The position numbers and the translations under genes are program-made. The notes under the pieces are model-generated. The model ran no database searches. It saw only the letters and a program-made list of their open reading frames with translations, and had not been told where the DNA came from. Positions 1 through 5,127 of a stretch of DNA of 5,127 nt are shown here, in pieces. Numbering within the stretch: position 1 is the stretch's first letter; each line of letters starts with the position of its first letter. The DNA comes from Treponema sp. (lineage in GTDB: Bacteria > Spirochaetota > Spirochaetia > Treponematales > Breznakiellaceae), in the NCBI GenBank assembly GCA_031257695.1, contig JAIROB010000181.1, positions 1 to 5,127 on the forward strand, given 5' to 3'.

Positions 1-160
1 CTTTCTGCTCCAAAGCCCGCTCCTGGCGCTGGCGCCGGGCGCGGCCATTGTTCTTACCGTGGTGAGCCTTAACATCTTTTGCGACTGCGTGGCCCAATAC
101 GTCGATCCCTCGGATCGCCGCCTTCCCCCGTTCCGGAAGCTGGAGGCCGCCGGTGAATAG
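1..160 (+). CDS. ABC transporter permease, DppC/OppC family, 3' end only
   Basis: This is the C-terminal fragment of an inner-membrane permease of a peptide/nickel-type ABC importer. It is read in frame from base 2, gives 52 residues and stops at TAG 158-160. What is visible is a hydrophobic last membrane helix (about fragment residues 5-27), beginning at a Pro-Gly (APGAAIVLTVVSLN). It is followed by a short polar tail with the family's typical ending of an acidic and aromatic stretch then an Asp-Pro (YVDPSDRR). In DppC/OppC-like permeases the last helix has the same layout, with PG-AI-LTV-N and then DP-R. The next gene, an OppD/DppD-type ATPase, starts 8 bp before this stop, so the two are very likely co-transcribed and translationally coupled. 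The rest of the gene, including the EAA loop that contacts the ATPase, lies outside the window. Substrate cannot be told from the fragment. Confidence 0.8.
   Translation, partial: FLLQSPLLALAPGAAIVLTVVSLNIFCDCVAQYVDPSDRRLPPFRKLEAAGE
142..145 (+). promoter_or_regulatory. Shine-Dalgarno site for the first ATPase gene
   Basis: GGAG lies 7 nt before the GTG at 153, inside the end of the permease gene. It supports GTG 153 as the real start even though that start overlaps the upstream stop codon by 8 bp. Confidence 0.6.
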
Positions 161-1190
161 CGATTCTGCGAACCAAGCTGAGGAAGTCCTGGGGATTGAG
201 GACCTCCATTGCGATTTCCTCACCCTGGACGGGACTTCGGCCCGGGGGAGGCCCGTGCCAAGGATACTCTACGCCCTGGACGGCGTGACCCTCAGCCTGC
301 GCCGGGGGGAGATCCACGGGCTGGTGGGGGAAAGCGGCTGCGGGAAAAGCATCAGTTCCCGGGCTGTCCTGGGGTTGCTGGACAAAAAACGCAGCCGGAT
401 CCGGGGGGCAATCCGTTTTGACGGAAAGAACCTGCTGGAGCTTGACGAAAAGGCCCTGCGGGCTATCCGGGGACGGCGTATTTCCATGGTGTTTCAGGAC
501 CCCTTCAATTCCCTTTCCCCCCTGGAAACCGTGGGAAGCCAGGTTGGGGAAGCCCTGTCGAATCACTTTTCCCTGAGCCCCGGTGAACTGCGCCGCCGAT
601 CCCTGGCCCTGCTGGAACAGGCGGGGCTGAACCCCGAAACCGCGGACCGCTATCCCTTTGAGCTTTCCGGGGGTATGCAGCAGCGGGCGATGATCGCCAT
701 GGCCATAAGCTGCAGCCCGGAACTGCTCATCGCCGACGAGCCCACCACCGCTCTGGACGTAACCATCCAGGTCCAGACCCTCAGCCTGCTGAGGAGCTTG
801 CAGAGGGAGCTTTCCCTTTCGGCGCTGCTCATAACCCATAACTTTGCGGTGGTGGCAGAAACCTGCGACCGGGTTTCGGTGATGTACGCGGGGCGCATTG
901 TGGAAACCGCCCGGACGGAGGATCTTGTGGCCGGGGCGGCCCATCCCTACAGCCGCGGCCTGATTGACTGCATACCCCGGCTTGAACGGGGCTCCGGGCA
1001 TAGGGAACCGCTGCGGGTCATCCCCGGTTTCCCGCCCCGGCTCTACGAACTGCCCCGGGGCTGTGCCTTTGCGCCCCGCTGCGCCCGCGCCGACTCCGCC
1101 TGCTCCGTAAGGCCCTCCCGCACGGAACTGGGGAAGGGCCATATCGTTTTTTGCCACCATCCCGAAAGCCCCCCGGAGAGCGAGCCGTGA
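153..1190 (+). CDS. oppD: Oligopeptide/dipeptide ABC transporter ATP-binding protein (OppD/DppD type)
   Basis: This is one of the two cytoplasmic ATPases that power a peptide-type ABC importer. It has 345 residues, the usual length for OppD/DppD. Visible motifs in order are Walker A GESGCGKS (59-66), Q-loop Gln115 in VFQDP, signature LSGGMQQ (171-177), Walker B LLIADEP with catalytic Glu196, D-loop ALD (200-202) and H-loop His229 in ITHN. The C-terminal oligopeptide-transporter domain begins near AHPYSRGL (263-270). It carries four cysteines, Cys304, Cys310, Cys317 and Cys334, in a C-x5-C-x6-C-x16-C layout like the iron-sulphur-binding tail reported for DppD proteins. The start is GTG, overlapping the permease stop by 8 bp; the stop TGA overlaps the next ATPase start by 4 bp. 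The ATPase has all catalytic residues and looks functional. Whether the cargo is oligopeptides, dipeptides or another small solute such as nickel or a sugar cannot be decided from the ATPase, so the symbol is a family label (dppD is equally possible). Confidence 0.9.
   Translation: MNSDSANQAEEVLGIEDLHCDFLTLDGTSARGRPVPRILYALDGVTLSLRRGEIHGLVGESGCGKSISSRAVLGLLDKKRSRIRGAIRFDGKNLLELDEKALRAIRGRRISMVFQDPFNSLSPLETVGSQVGEALSNHFSLSPGELRRRSLALLEQAGLNPETADRYPFELSGGMQQRAMIAMAISCSPELLIADEPTTALDVTIQVQTLSLLRSLQRELSLSALLITHNFAVVAETCDRVSVMYAGRIVETARTEDLVAGAAHPYSRGLIDCIPRLERGSGHREPLRVIPGFPPRLYELPRGCAFAPRCARADSACSVRPSRTELGKGHIVFCHHPESPPESEP
1175..1180 (+). promoter_or_regulatory. Shine-Dalgarno site deciding the start of the second ATPase
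   Basis: GGAGAG ends 6 nt before the GTG at 1187. An in-frame TTG at 1151 would add 12 residues (a Pro/Arg-rich stretch unlike the family), but it has no comparable site. The GTG at 1187 is therefore the better start, giving the classic GTGA overlap with the upstream stop. Confidence 0.7.
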
Positions 1191-2149
1191 GCAATGCCCT
1201 CCTCGATGTCCGGAACATAAAAAAATACTACCCCCTGGGGCGCGGCCGCCTGCTGCGGGCAGTGGACGGCATTTCCTTTAGCCTCCGGGAAAACGAGATC
1301 CTCGGCATCGTGGGGGAAAGCGGCTGCGGAAAATCAACCCTGGGCCGCCTGGCGCTACGGCTCATCGAACCCACCGGGGGCAGGGTGTTTTTTCAGGGCC
1401 GGGATATTACCGCGCAGAGCCGCGGCAGTCTGGGACCGGTGCGGAAAGCCATGCAGATGGTATTCCAGAACCCCTTCGCCTCCTTTAACCCCAAGCTGCG
1501 GATCGCCGATTCCCTGATGGAGGTGTGCCGGCATTACGGCATGGGCAGGGAAGCGGGCCGGGAACGGATAGAGGCCATCCTTGCCGACACCGGCCTGCAG
1601 GGGGACCTGCTCTCCCGCCGGCCCCGGGAGCTTTCCGGCGGCCAATTGCAGCGGCTCGCCATAACCCGCGCTCTGCTTTCCGGCCCCGCCTTGATCGTGG
1701 CGGACGAACCCCTTTCAGCGCTGGATGTTTCCGTCCAGGCCCAGCTTTTAAACCTTTTGGAATCCCTGCGGAAGACCCGATCCCTGTCCATGATTTTTAT
1801 TTCCCACGACATGACCGTGGTGGAATACCTCTGCAGCCGGGTGGCGGTGATGTACCTGGGCAGAATCGTGGAGCAGGCGAACGCGGAAGAACTGTTCCGC
1901 GACGCCCTTCACCCCTACACCCGCTCGCTAATCGCCGCGGTGCCCAGGATGGAACGCCGGGAACCCTCTGAAACAGCGATACTAAAGGGCGAAGCCCCCG
2001 GCCCCGGAGAACCCATACGGGGCTGCGCCTTCGCCCCCCGCTGCCCCGAAGCGTCGGACCCCCGATCCGCAGCCCTCTGCCGCGGCGAAGCGCCTCCGCT
2101 GGTTGAAGCGGCGCCGGGGCATTGGGTAAGCTGTCATAAGCGCCGGTAA
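1187..2149 (+). CDS. oppF: Oligopeptide/dipeptide ABC transporter ATP-binding protein (OppF/DppF type)
   Basis: This is the second ATPase of the importer, expected to pair with the preceding OppD-like protein as a heterodimer under the two permeases. From GTG 1187 it has 320 residues, close to the family length. Motifs are Walker A GESGCGKS (43-50), Q-loop Gln94 in VFQNP, signature LSGGQLQR (149-156), Walker B LIVADEP with Glu174, D-loop ALD (178-180) and H-loop His207 in ISHDM. The C-terminal peptide-transporter extension (LHPYTRSL, 241-248) is followed by CAFAPRC and two more cysteines: Cys280, Cys286, Cys298 and Cys316. The N-terminal wording (V-x-N-I-K-K-Y-Y-P) and the position as last gene of the operon are typical of OppF/DppF. 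The 4-bp overlap with the upstream stop implies translational coupling and roughly equal dosage. No degradation or missing catalytic residue is seen. The exact substrate is unknown, and dppF would be an equally valid label. Confidence 0.9.
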   Translation: MSNALLDVRNIKKYYPLGRGRLLRAVDGISFSLRENEILGIVGESGCGKSTLGRLALRLIEPTGGRVFFQGRDITAQSRGSLGPVRKAMQMVFQNPFASFNPKLRIADSLMEVCRHYGMGREAGRERIEAILADTGLQGDLLSRRPRELSGGQLQRLAITRALLSGPALIVADEPLSALDVSVQAQLLNLLESLRKTRSLSMIFISHDMTVVEYLCSRVAVMYLGRIVEQANAEELFRDALHPYTRSLIAAVPRMERREPSETAILKGEAPGPGEPIRGCAFAPRCPEASDPRSAALCRGEAPPLVEAAPGHWVSCHKRR

Positions 2150-2191
2150 GGGGCACAGTTCAAGTTTTTTTTTTGATTTTTTGTATTTTTT
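2129..2191 (+). terminator. Possible weak terminator of the transporter operon
   Basis: A short imperfect stem can form between AGCTGT (2129-2134) and ACAGTT (2155-2160), with one G-U pair and a 20-nt loop spanning the stop codon of the second ATPase. Four bases later there is a run of ten T (2165-2174), then two more runs of six T (2177-2182 and 2186-2191). The T-tract is strong, but the stem is short and the loop large, so this is only a candidate for intrinsic termination. The location directly after the operon fits. Confidence 0.35.
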
Positions 2192-2570
2192 GACGTATTT
2201 CTTGGATAAAAAGCAAATATCGGAGCGCCGCCTGTTTATTTGTATTGCGCGAAGAACAAAGTCGTGATATGGTTGCCGCTGTAAAGAGAGATTTGAATTG
2301 CGCTGTCCGATAATTATACCAATTTTCAGTTTATACGCCTCCGCAGCCGAAATTGACCCTTTGGCGTTGCTTATTCCGCACACAATATTCTATAGAGATA
2401 TTTCCTGCTCCTCCGAACCGGAGTCTCCCGCTACAAATATCCCGGAAGGTTTCTAAAACAGTAATTGTAATGCGTTTTAAATTCACAACCGGAGGGGTTG
2501 GCATAAATTTGCGGCATCGTCCTATCATTGCGGCAAAACAGAGTTTCTGGGGCTTCTGGCAGGGGTCTCA

Positions 2571-2579
2571 TGCTATAAC
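2571..2579 (+). promoter_or_regulatory. Extended -10-type promoter candidate for the chemoreceptor
   Basis: TGCTATAAC matches the extended -10 pattern TG-N-TATAAT with one mismatch and lies about 80 bp before the receptor start codon. No good -35 hexamer is found at the correct distance, which is tolerable for extended -10 promoters. Transcription would begin near 2586, at the foot of the first leader hairpin. Confidence 0.35.
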
Positions 2580-2583
2580 AAAG

Positions 2584-2605
2584 GCGGCGCCCCTGTGGGC
2601 GGCGC
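2584..2605 (+). other. GC-rich hairpin in the chemoreceptor leader
   Basis: CGCCC (2588-2592) pairs with GGGCG (2597-2601) around a CTGT loop. After one G-G mismatch the stem continues with three more G-C pairs (2584-2586 with 2603-2605). It would sit at the 5' end of a transcript from the candidate promoter at 2571-2579, where it could protect the mRNA. There is no T-run after it, so it is not a terminator. Confidence 0.4.
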
Positions 2606-2617
2606 TCATACACAAAC

Positions 2618-2637
2618 AGGCGGCAGGGATGCCGCTT
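2618..2637 (+). other. Perfect hairpin with GNRA-type loop before the chemoreceptor ribosome binding site
   Basis: GCGGCA (2620-2625) and TGCCGC (2630-2635) form a perfect 6-bp stem with loop GGGA, a GNRA-type tetraloop. One G-U and one A-U pair can extend it to 2618-2637. It ends about 12 nt before the Shine-Dalgarno sequence, so it could affect translation initiation or mRNA stability, or be a dispersed palindromic repeat unit. Confidence 0.45.
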
Positions 2638-2649
2638 AGTAAAACTACA

Positions 2650-2654
2650 AGAGG
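2650..2654 (+). promoter_or_regulatory. Shine-Dalgarno site for the chemoreceptor
   Basis: AGAGG lies 6 nt before ATG 2661 in an A-rich, unstructured context. This supports that start, which also places a positively charged N-terminus (MKIGKK) directly before the first membrane helix. Confidence 0.65.
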
Positions 2655-2660
2655 ATAACA

Positions 2661-4850
2661 ATGAAAATAGGAAAGAAGATTGTTCTGGTTGTCGCTATTT
2701 TAAACAGTGTTGGTATCAGCGCCCTGGCGCTCATAACCATGCGGCAGACCCGCGCCGAGTTTTCCAGGGCCATGGACGACAGCGCCGCAGCCCTGGCCGA
2801 ACAGTACAGCCGGGAAATTCAGATCAGGCTGGAAGTGTGCCTGGATACTGTTCGGGCTATTGGCCAGGTGATGGAAGAATACGAAACCATAAATGTCGGG
2901 CGGCGGCGTTTTCTTTTTGATTCCTTCCTGCAGGGGGTCGTGGAAAGAAATCCCGATGTTGTCGGCGTATGGAGCGGCTGGGAGCCGAACGCGCTGGACG
3001 GCATGGACAGCGTTTATGCGAATACCCCGGGGACCGACAGCACCGGCCGCTATATTTCCGCCTGGCGCTGGTCGGGCGGCAGGGTGGCGGTGGAGCCCCT
3101 GGCCGGTTACGCTTCCGGCGATTATTACCAGATTCCCTTTCGGACCGGAAGGGAATCAATTATAGAGCCCTATTTCTATACGATGGGCAACGGCGAAACG
3201 GCGCTGCTCATCACCCTGGCGGTTCCCATAAAAAACAGGGGAAAGGTTGTGGGGGTAATAGGCGTCGACATAGACCTGTCGCTGATCCAGGATCTGGTGG
3301 GCGATCTCAGGCCCTTTGGCGACGGTGTGGCCGCCACTTTTTCAAACACGGGGATCATCGTCGGCCATTTCGACCCTTCCCGCATAGGAAAGCAGATGCG
3401 GGACACCGAACAGGACATAGTCGGCGCCCTGCTCCCCCAGTTTGCCGCCGCGGTTGAGGCGGGCAGGCCCTATGCCTTTGTCAGCGAACAGCCCGGCTTT
3501 AACAACGATATGCATATCCAGGCCGTTCCCATCACGATTGGAAAAACAGCAAACAAATGGACCATGGCCATCGGGTGCGCGGAAAAAACCGTCATGGCGC
3601 CGGCTATGGATCTCATGATCACCACCATCATTGTCGGCGGCGCGGTTATACTGATGATTTGCCTGGGCGCTTTTTTCATATCCCGCGCTATCAGCAAACC
3701 TATCATTTATACAATGAATGTGCTCAGGGATATTTCCGAAGGGGAGGGGGATCTGACCCGCAGCCTTGAGGTCGCGACAAAAGACGAGATGGGGGAACTG
3801 GCCCACTATTTTAATCTGACCCTGGAAAAAATCAAAAATCTCGTGACGGTCATCAAACAGAAGGCGGCGTCCCTCTTTGACATAGGCAACGAGCTTGCAA
3901 GCAACATGACTGAGACCGCCACGGCGATCAACGAGATCACCGCCACTATTCAGAGCATCAAAGGCCGGGTGGTTAACCAGAGCGCGTCGGTGATGGAAAC
4001 CGGCGCCACCATGGAGCGGATCACCGCCAACATTGACAAGCTTACCGGCCAGGTGGATCATCAGAGCGAAAGCGTCGCCCGTTCCTCATCGGCGGTTGAG
4101 GAGATGCTTGCCAATATTCACTCAGTTACCCAGATCCTGATCAAAAACGGCGGCAACGTGAAGGACTTGAGCGGCGCCTCCGGGGTGGGACGCGCGGGCC
4201 TGCAGGAAGTGGCCGCGGACATCAGGGAGATTGCCCGGGAGTCCGAGGGGCTTCTGGAGATCAACGCGGTAATGCAGAACATCGCCAGCCAGACCAATTT
4301 GCTGTCCATGAACGCCGCCATAGAAGCGGCCCACGCCGGCGAGGCGGGAAAGGGCTTTGCGGTGGTGTCCGACGAGATCCGGAAATTGGCGGAGGACTCC
4401 GGGGAACAGTCCAAGACCATTTCCACGGTCCTCAAAAAAATAAAGGATTCCATTGACAAGATAACCAAATCCACCGACAGCGTTCTTAACAAGTTTGAAG
4501 CCATAGACAGGGGGGTCAGGACCGTGTCGGAACAGGAAGAGATCATACGCAACGCCATGGAGGAACAGAGCGTGGGGAGCAGGCAGATCCTGGAGGCCAT
4601 CGGGCAGTTGAACGACGCGACCCGGCTGGTCAGGGAAAGCTCTGCGGAAATGCTGGAGGGGAGCAAACAGGTCATCCACGAAAGCAGGAGCCTGGATATG
4701 GCGACCCGGGAGATAAACAACGGGATGAACGAGATGGCCACGGGCGCAGATCAGATCAACGTTGCAATAGCCCGGGTCAATGCCATCAGCGGGGAAAACA
4801 AGGCAAGCATCGACGTGCTGGTCCGGGAGGTATCGAAGTTCAAAGTTTAG
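2661..4850 (+). CDS. Methyl-accepting chemotaxis protein with dCache sensor, HAMP and signalling domains
   Basis: This is a complete transmembrane chemoreceptor of 729 residues that would control CheA through CheW and so bias flagellar motion. Order: TM1 (about 6-27, after MKIGKK); extracytoplasmic sensor (about 30-312); TM2 (about 317-340, ending FFISRAI); HAMP (about 341-395, with Pro347 and the DEMGEL motif at 375-380); and a long helical signalling domain (about 400-729). The sensor has features of a double-Cache (dCache_1) domain: [11 protein letters not shown] (104-114), STGR (127-130), EPLAGY (145-150), DYY near 154-156, IEPYFY (168-173) and the VIGVDIDL strand (199-206). The hairpin tip is [20 protein letters not shown] (541-560) followed by GKGFAVV and DEIRKLAE. 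No C-terminal NWETF-like CheR-docking peptide is present; the protein ends SKFKV. It stands alone with its own leader, so it is probably monocistronic. The ligand cannot be named from sequence. The tip and flanking helices look like Treponema-type receptors. Confidence 0.95.
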   Translation: MKIGKKIVLVVAILNSVGISALALITMRQTRAEFSRAMDDSAAALAEQYSREIQIRLEVCLDTVRAIGQVMEEYETINVGRRRFLFDSFLQGVVERNPDVVGVWSGWEPNALDGMDSVYANTPGTDSTGRYISAWRWSGGRVAVEPLAGYASGDYYQIPFRTGRESIIEPYFYTMGNGETALLITLAVPIKNRGKVVGVIGVDIDLSLIQDLVGDLRPFGDGVAATFSNTGIIVGHFDPSRIGKQMRDTEQDIVGALLPQFAAAVEAGRPYAFVSEQPGFNNDMHIQAVPITIGKTANKWTMAIGCAEKTVMAPAMDLMITTIIVGGAVILMICLGAFFISRAISKPIIYTMNVLRDISEGEGDLTRSLEVATKDEMGELAHYFNLTLEKIKNLVTVIKQKAASLFDIGNELASNMTETATAINEITATIQSIKGRVVNQSASVMETGATMERITANIDKLTGQVDHQSESVARSSSAVEEMLANIHSVTQILIKNGGNVKDLSGASGVGRAGLQEVAADIREIARESEGLLEINAVMQNIASQTNLLSMNAAIEAAHAGEAGKGFAVVSDEIRKLAEDSGEQSKTISTVLKKIKDSIDKITKSTDSVLNKFEAIDRGVRTVSEQEEIIRNAMEEQSVGSRQILEAIGQLNDATRLVRESSAEMLEGSKQVIHESRSLDMATREINNGMNEMATGADQINVAIARVNAISGENKASIDVLVREVSKFKV

Positions 4851-4852
4851 TA

Positions 4853-4893
4853 GGGGCTGTCCCCTGCGGGGGACAAGGCTCTGCCATGGCCCC
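4853..4893 (+). terminator. G/C-rich hairpin cluster after the chemoreceptor, probable terminator or repeat
   Basis: Immediately after the receptor stop, TGTCCCC (4858-4864) and GGGGACA (4869-4875) form a perfect 7-bp stem with loop TGCG. GGGGC (4853-4857) can pair with GCCCC (4889-4893) around it, giving a branched structure that also contains the palindrome GCCATGGC (4883-4890). There is no proper T-run after it (only AAACTTT), so classic intrinsic termination is uncertain. It may instead be an mRNA 3'-end stabiliser or a copy of a dispersed palindromic repeat. Confidence 0.45.
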
Positions 4894-4909
4894 CCCAAAC
4901 TTTCTGATT

Positions 4910-4923
4910 ACCGCGCAAGCGGT
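4910..4923. repeat. Short perfect palindrome with GCAA loop
   Basis: ACCGC (4910-4914) pairs with GCGGT (4919-4923) around GCAA, a GNRA tetraloop. This is the same architecture (short GC stem, GNRA loop) as the hairpin in the chemoreceptor leader at 2618-2637. No T-run follows, so it is not a terminator. Its status as a repeat family member cannot be shown from one window. Confidence 0.35.
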
Positions 4924-5074
4924 TTCCGGGGACGCGCACACACTGTAATCTAAACTTGACCCATAAAAGATTGCTTGCCGGCGAAAAATTGTCCTCTGTC
5001 CTTGGTTACGTGGTTTTTTGGGTGACTTTTGTCGCTTCGACTAAAGCAAAACAGCATTTCGTCTCCGTATAGGG

Positions 5075-5120
5075 GGTATGAGACAGAAACGTGTATTAGC
5101 GCAGGGGGTGTGGTATGAGA
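5075..5120 (+). repeat. Direct repeat GGTATGAGA, two copies 37 bp apart
   Basis: GGTATGAGA occurs at 5075-5083 and again at 5112-5120, each preceded by a G-rich stretch (GGGGG or GGGGGTGT). The first copy contains the ATG of the edge ORF. It could be coincidence within coding sequence. Confidence 0.25.
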
Positions 5121-5127
5121 TACGCTC
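5078..5127 (+). CDS. 5' end of an ORF, possibly a REP-associated (Y1/IS200-like) transposase
   Basis: Sixteen codons are visible before the window ends, reading MRQKRVLAQGVWYEIR. The frame is closed upstream by TAA 5042-5044, and ATG 5078 is the first usable start after it. A G-rich AGGGGG (5071-5076) precedes it, although the spacing is short for a Shine-Dalgarno site. The opening (basic residues, then a Gly, an aromatic pair and a beta-strand-like YEIR) resembles the first strand of RAYT/Y1-type transposases, which commonly start with R-x-L-x-x-G-x-W/F-Y-x-V/I. The catalytic HUH motif and Tyr would lie beyond the window, so the family call is a tentative guess from very few residues. The palindromes just upstream are at least consistent with it. 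Confidence 0.35.
   Translation, partial: MRQKRVLAQGVWYEIR

Larger units (their letters stand above)
2150..2660. other. Gene-free intergenic region, AT-rich in its first 370 bp
   Basis: About 510 bp separate the transporter operon from the chemoreceptor gene. By hand count, 2161-2520 is about 41% GC (the first 60 bases only about 20%), clearly below the genes on either side, while 2581-2640 is about 67% GC. Open frames exist on both strands but none has a ribosome binding site or recognisable protein motif. Small structures seen are T-tracts at 2165-2191, a TCCGATAA box at 2306-2313, a 5-bp hairpin CTCCG-AAC-CGGAG at 2411-2423, and near-palindromic ATAT-TCTATAGA-G-ATAT at 2384-2400. The last 90 bp hold the probable promoter and leader of the receptor gene. 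I see no tRNA or riboswitch that I recognise; in particular the conserved cores of a c-di-GMP (GEMM-I) riboswitch are absent. Confidence 0.6.
4851..5077. other. Noncoding tail between the chemoreceptor and the edge ORF
   Basis: About 227 bp without a supported gene. It contains the hairpin cluster at 4853-4893 and the hairpin at 4910-4923. A TTGACC box (4956-4961) is present without a matching -10. A T-run of six lies at 5014-5019, and a small palindrome GTCG-CTT-CGAC at 5031-5041. An in-frame TAA at 5042-5044 bounds the ORF that starts at 5078. Confidence 0.5.

Noticed and set aside
69..1160. 363-codon minus-strand open frame opposite the first ATPase
   Set aside because: It is a shadow of a GC-rich gene with an unmistakable ABC ATPase in the other strand, and it is rich in Gly/Pro/Gln without motifs.
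2557..2574. Sigma-54-like TGGCA...TGCT element
   Set aside because: The GG and GC dinucleotides are separated by 12 nt, whereas sigma-54 promoters require 10 nt almost without exception.
2580..2640. Riboswitch in the chemoreceptor leader
   Set aside because: The two hairpins do not contain the conserved cores of any riboswitch I know, and there is no expression-platform terminator.
2353..2658. 101-codon + strand open frame before the chemoreceptor
   Set aside because: It has no ribosome binding site and no recognisable motif, and it runs through the probable promoter and both leader hairpins.
2331..2661. Minus-strand open frames of 65 and 76 codons in the intergenic region
   Set aside because: They overlap each other, lack Shine-Dalgarno sites and show no domain; their composition follows that of the noncoding DNA.
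4122..4898. Long minus-strand open frames opposite the chemoreceptor signalling domain
   Set aside because: They lie antisense to a fully conserved signalling domain and have no motif of their own.
4956..4984. TTGACC box as a promoter for the edge ORF
   Set aside because: No -10-like hexamer lies 16-18 bp downstream; the sequence there is GC-rich.
5061..5084. GTCTC...GAGAC inverted repeat as a mobile-element end
   Set aside because: The arms are only 5 bp with an uneven interior, and no matching terminal repeat or target duplication is visible in the window.

Overview
The window looks like a moderately to highly GC-rich bacterial chromosome. A Treponema-type spirochaete is my best guess. 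This rests mainly on the chemoreceptor, whose signalling-tip wording ([22 protein letters not shown]) and HAMP-to-signalling region resemble spirochaete and clostridial receptors, and on the overall style of the genes. No rRNA or other phylogenetic marker is present, so this is inference.

Left part (1-2149): the 3' end of a peptide/nickel-type ABC transporter operon, all on the + strand. It holds the last 52 codons of a DppC/OppC-family permease, then two complete ATPases of the OppD/DppD and OppF/DppF type. The three genes are packed together: the permease and the first ATPase overlap by 8 bp, and the two ATPases overlap by 4 bp (GTGA). Both ATPases use GTG starts with clear Shine-Dalgarno sequences inside the preceding gene. 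Together they would form the motor of an oligopeptide or dipeptide importer whose binding protein and first permease lie upstream of the window.

Middle (2150-2660): about 510 bp without a convincing gene. It opens with phased T-tracts (possible terminator and intrinsically curved DNA). A long stretch of roughly 41% GC by hand count (2161-2520) follows, which stands out from the GC-rich genes around it. It ends in a GC-rich leader with an extended -10-like promoter, two consecutive hairpins and a ribosome binding site.

Right part (2661-4850): one complete 729-residue methyl-accepting chemotaxis protein with TM1, a periplasmic dCache-type sensor domain, TM2, HAMP and a cytoplasmic signalling domain. 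It is probably transcribed on its own.

Tail (4851-5127): palindrome-rich noncoding DNA with a G/C-rich hairpin just after the receptor, a second hairpin with a GNRA loop, and at the very edge the first 16 codons of an ORF. The start of that ORF resembles the N-terminus of REP-associated (RAYT, Y1/IS200-like) transposases. If so, the nearby palindromes may be its substrate repeats. I see no CRISPR array, tRNA, rRNA or obvious new defence system here.
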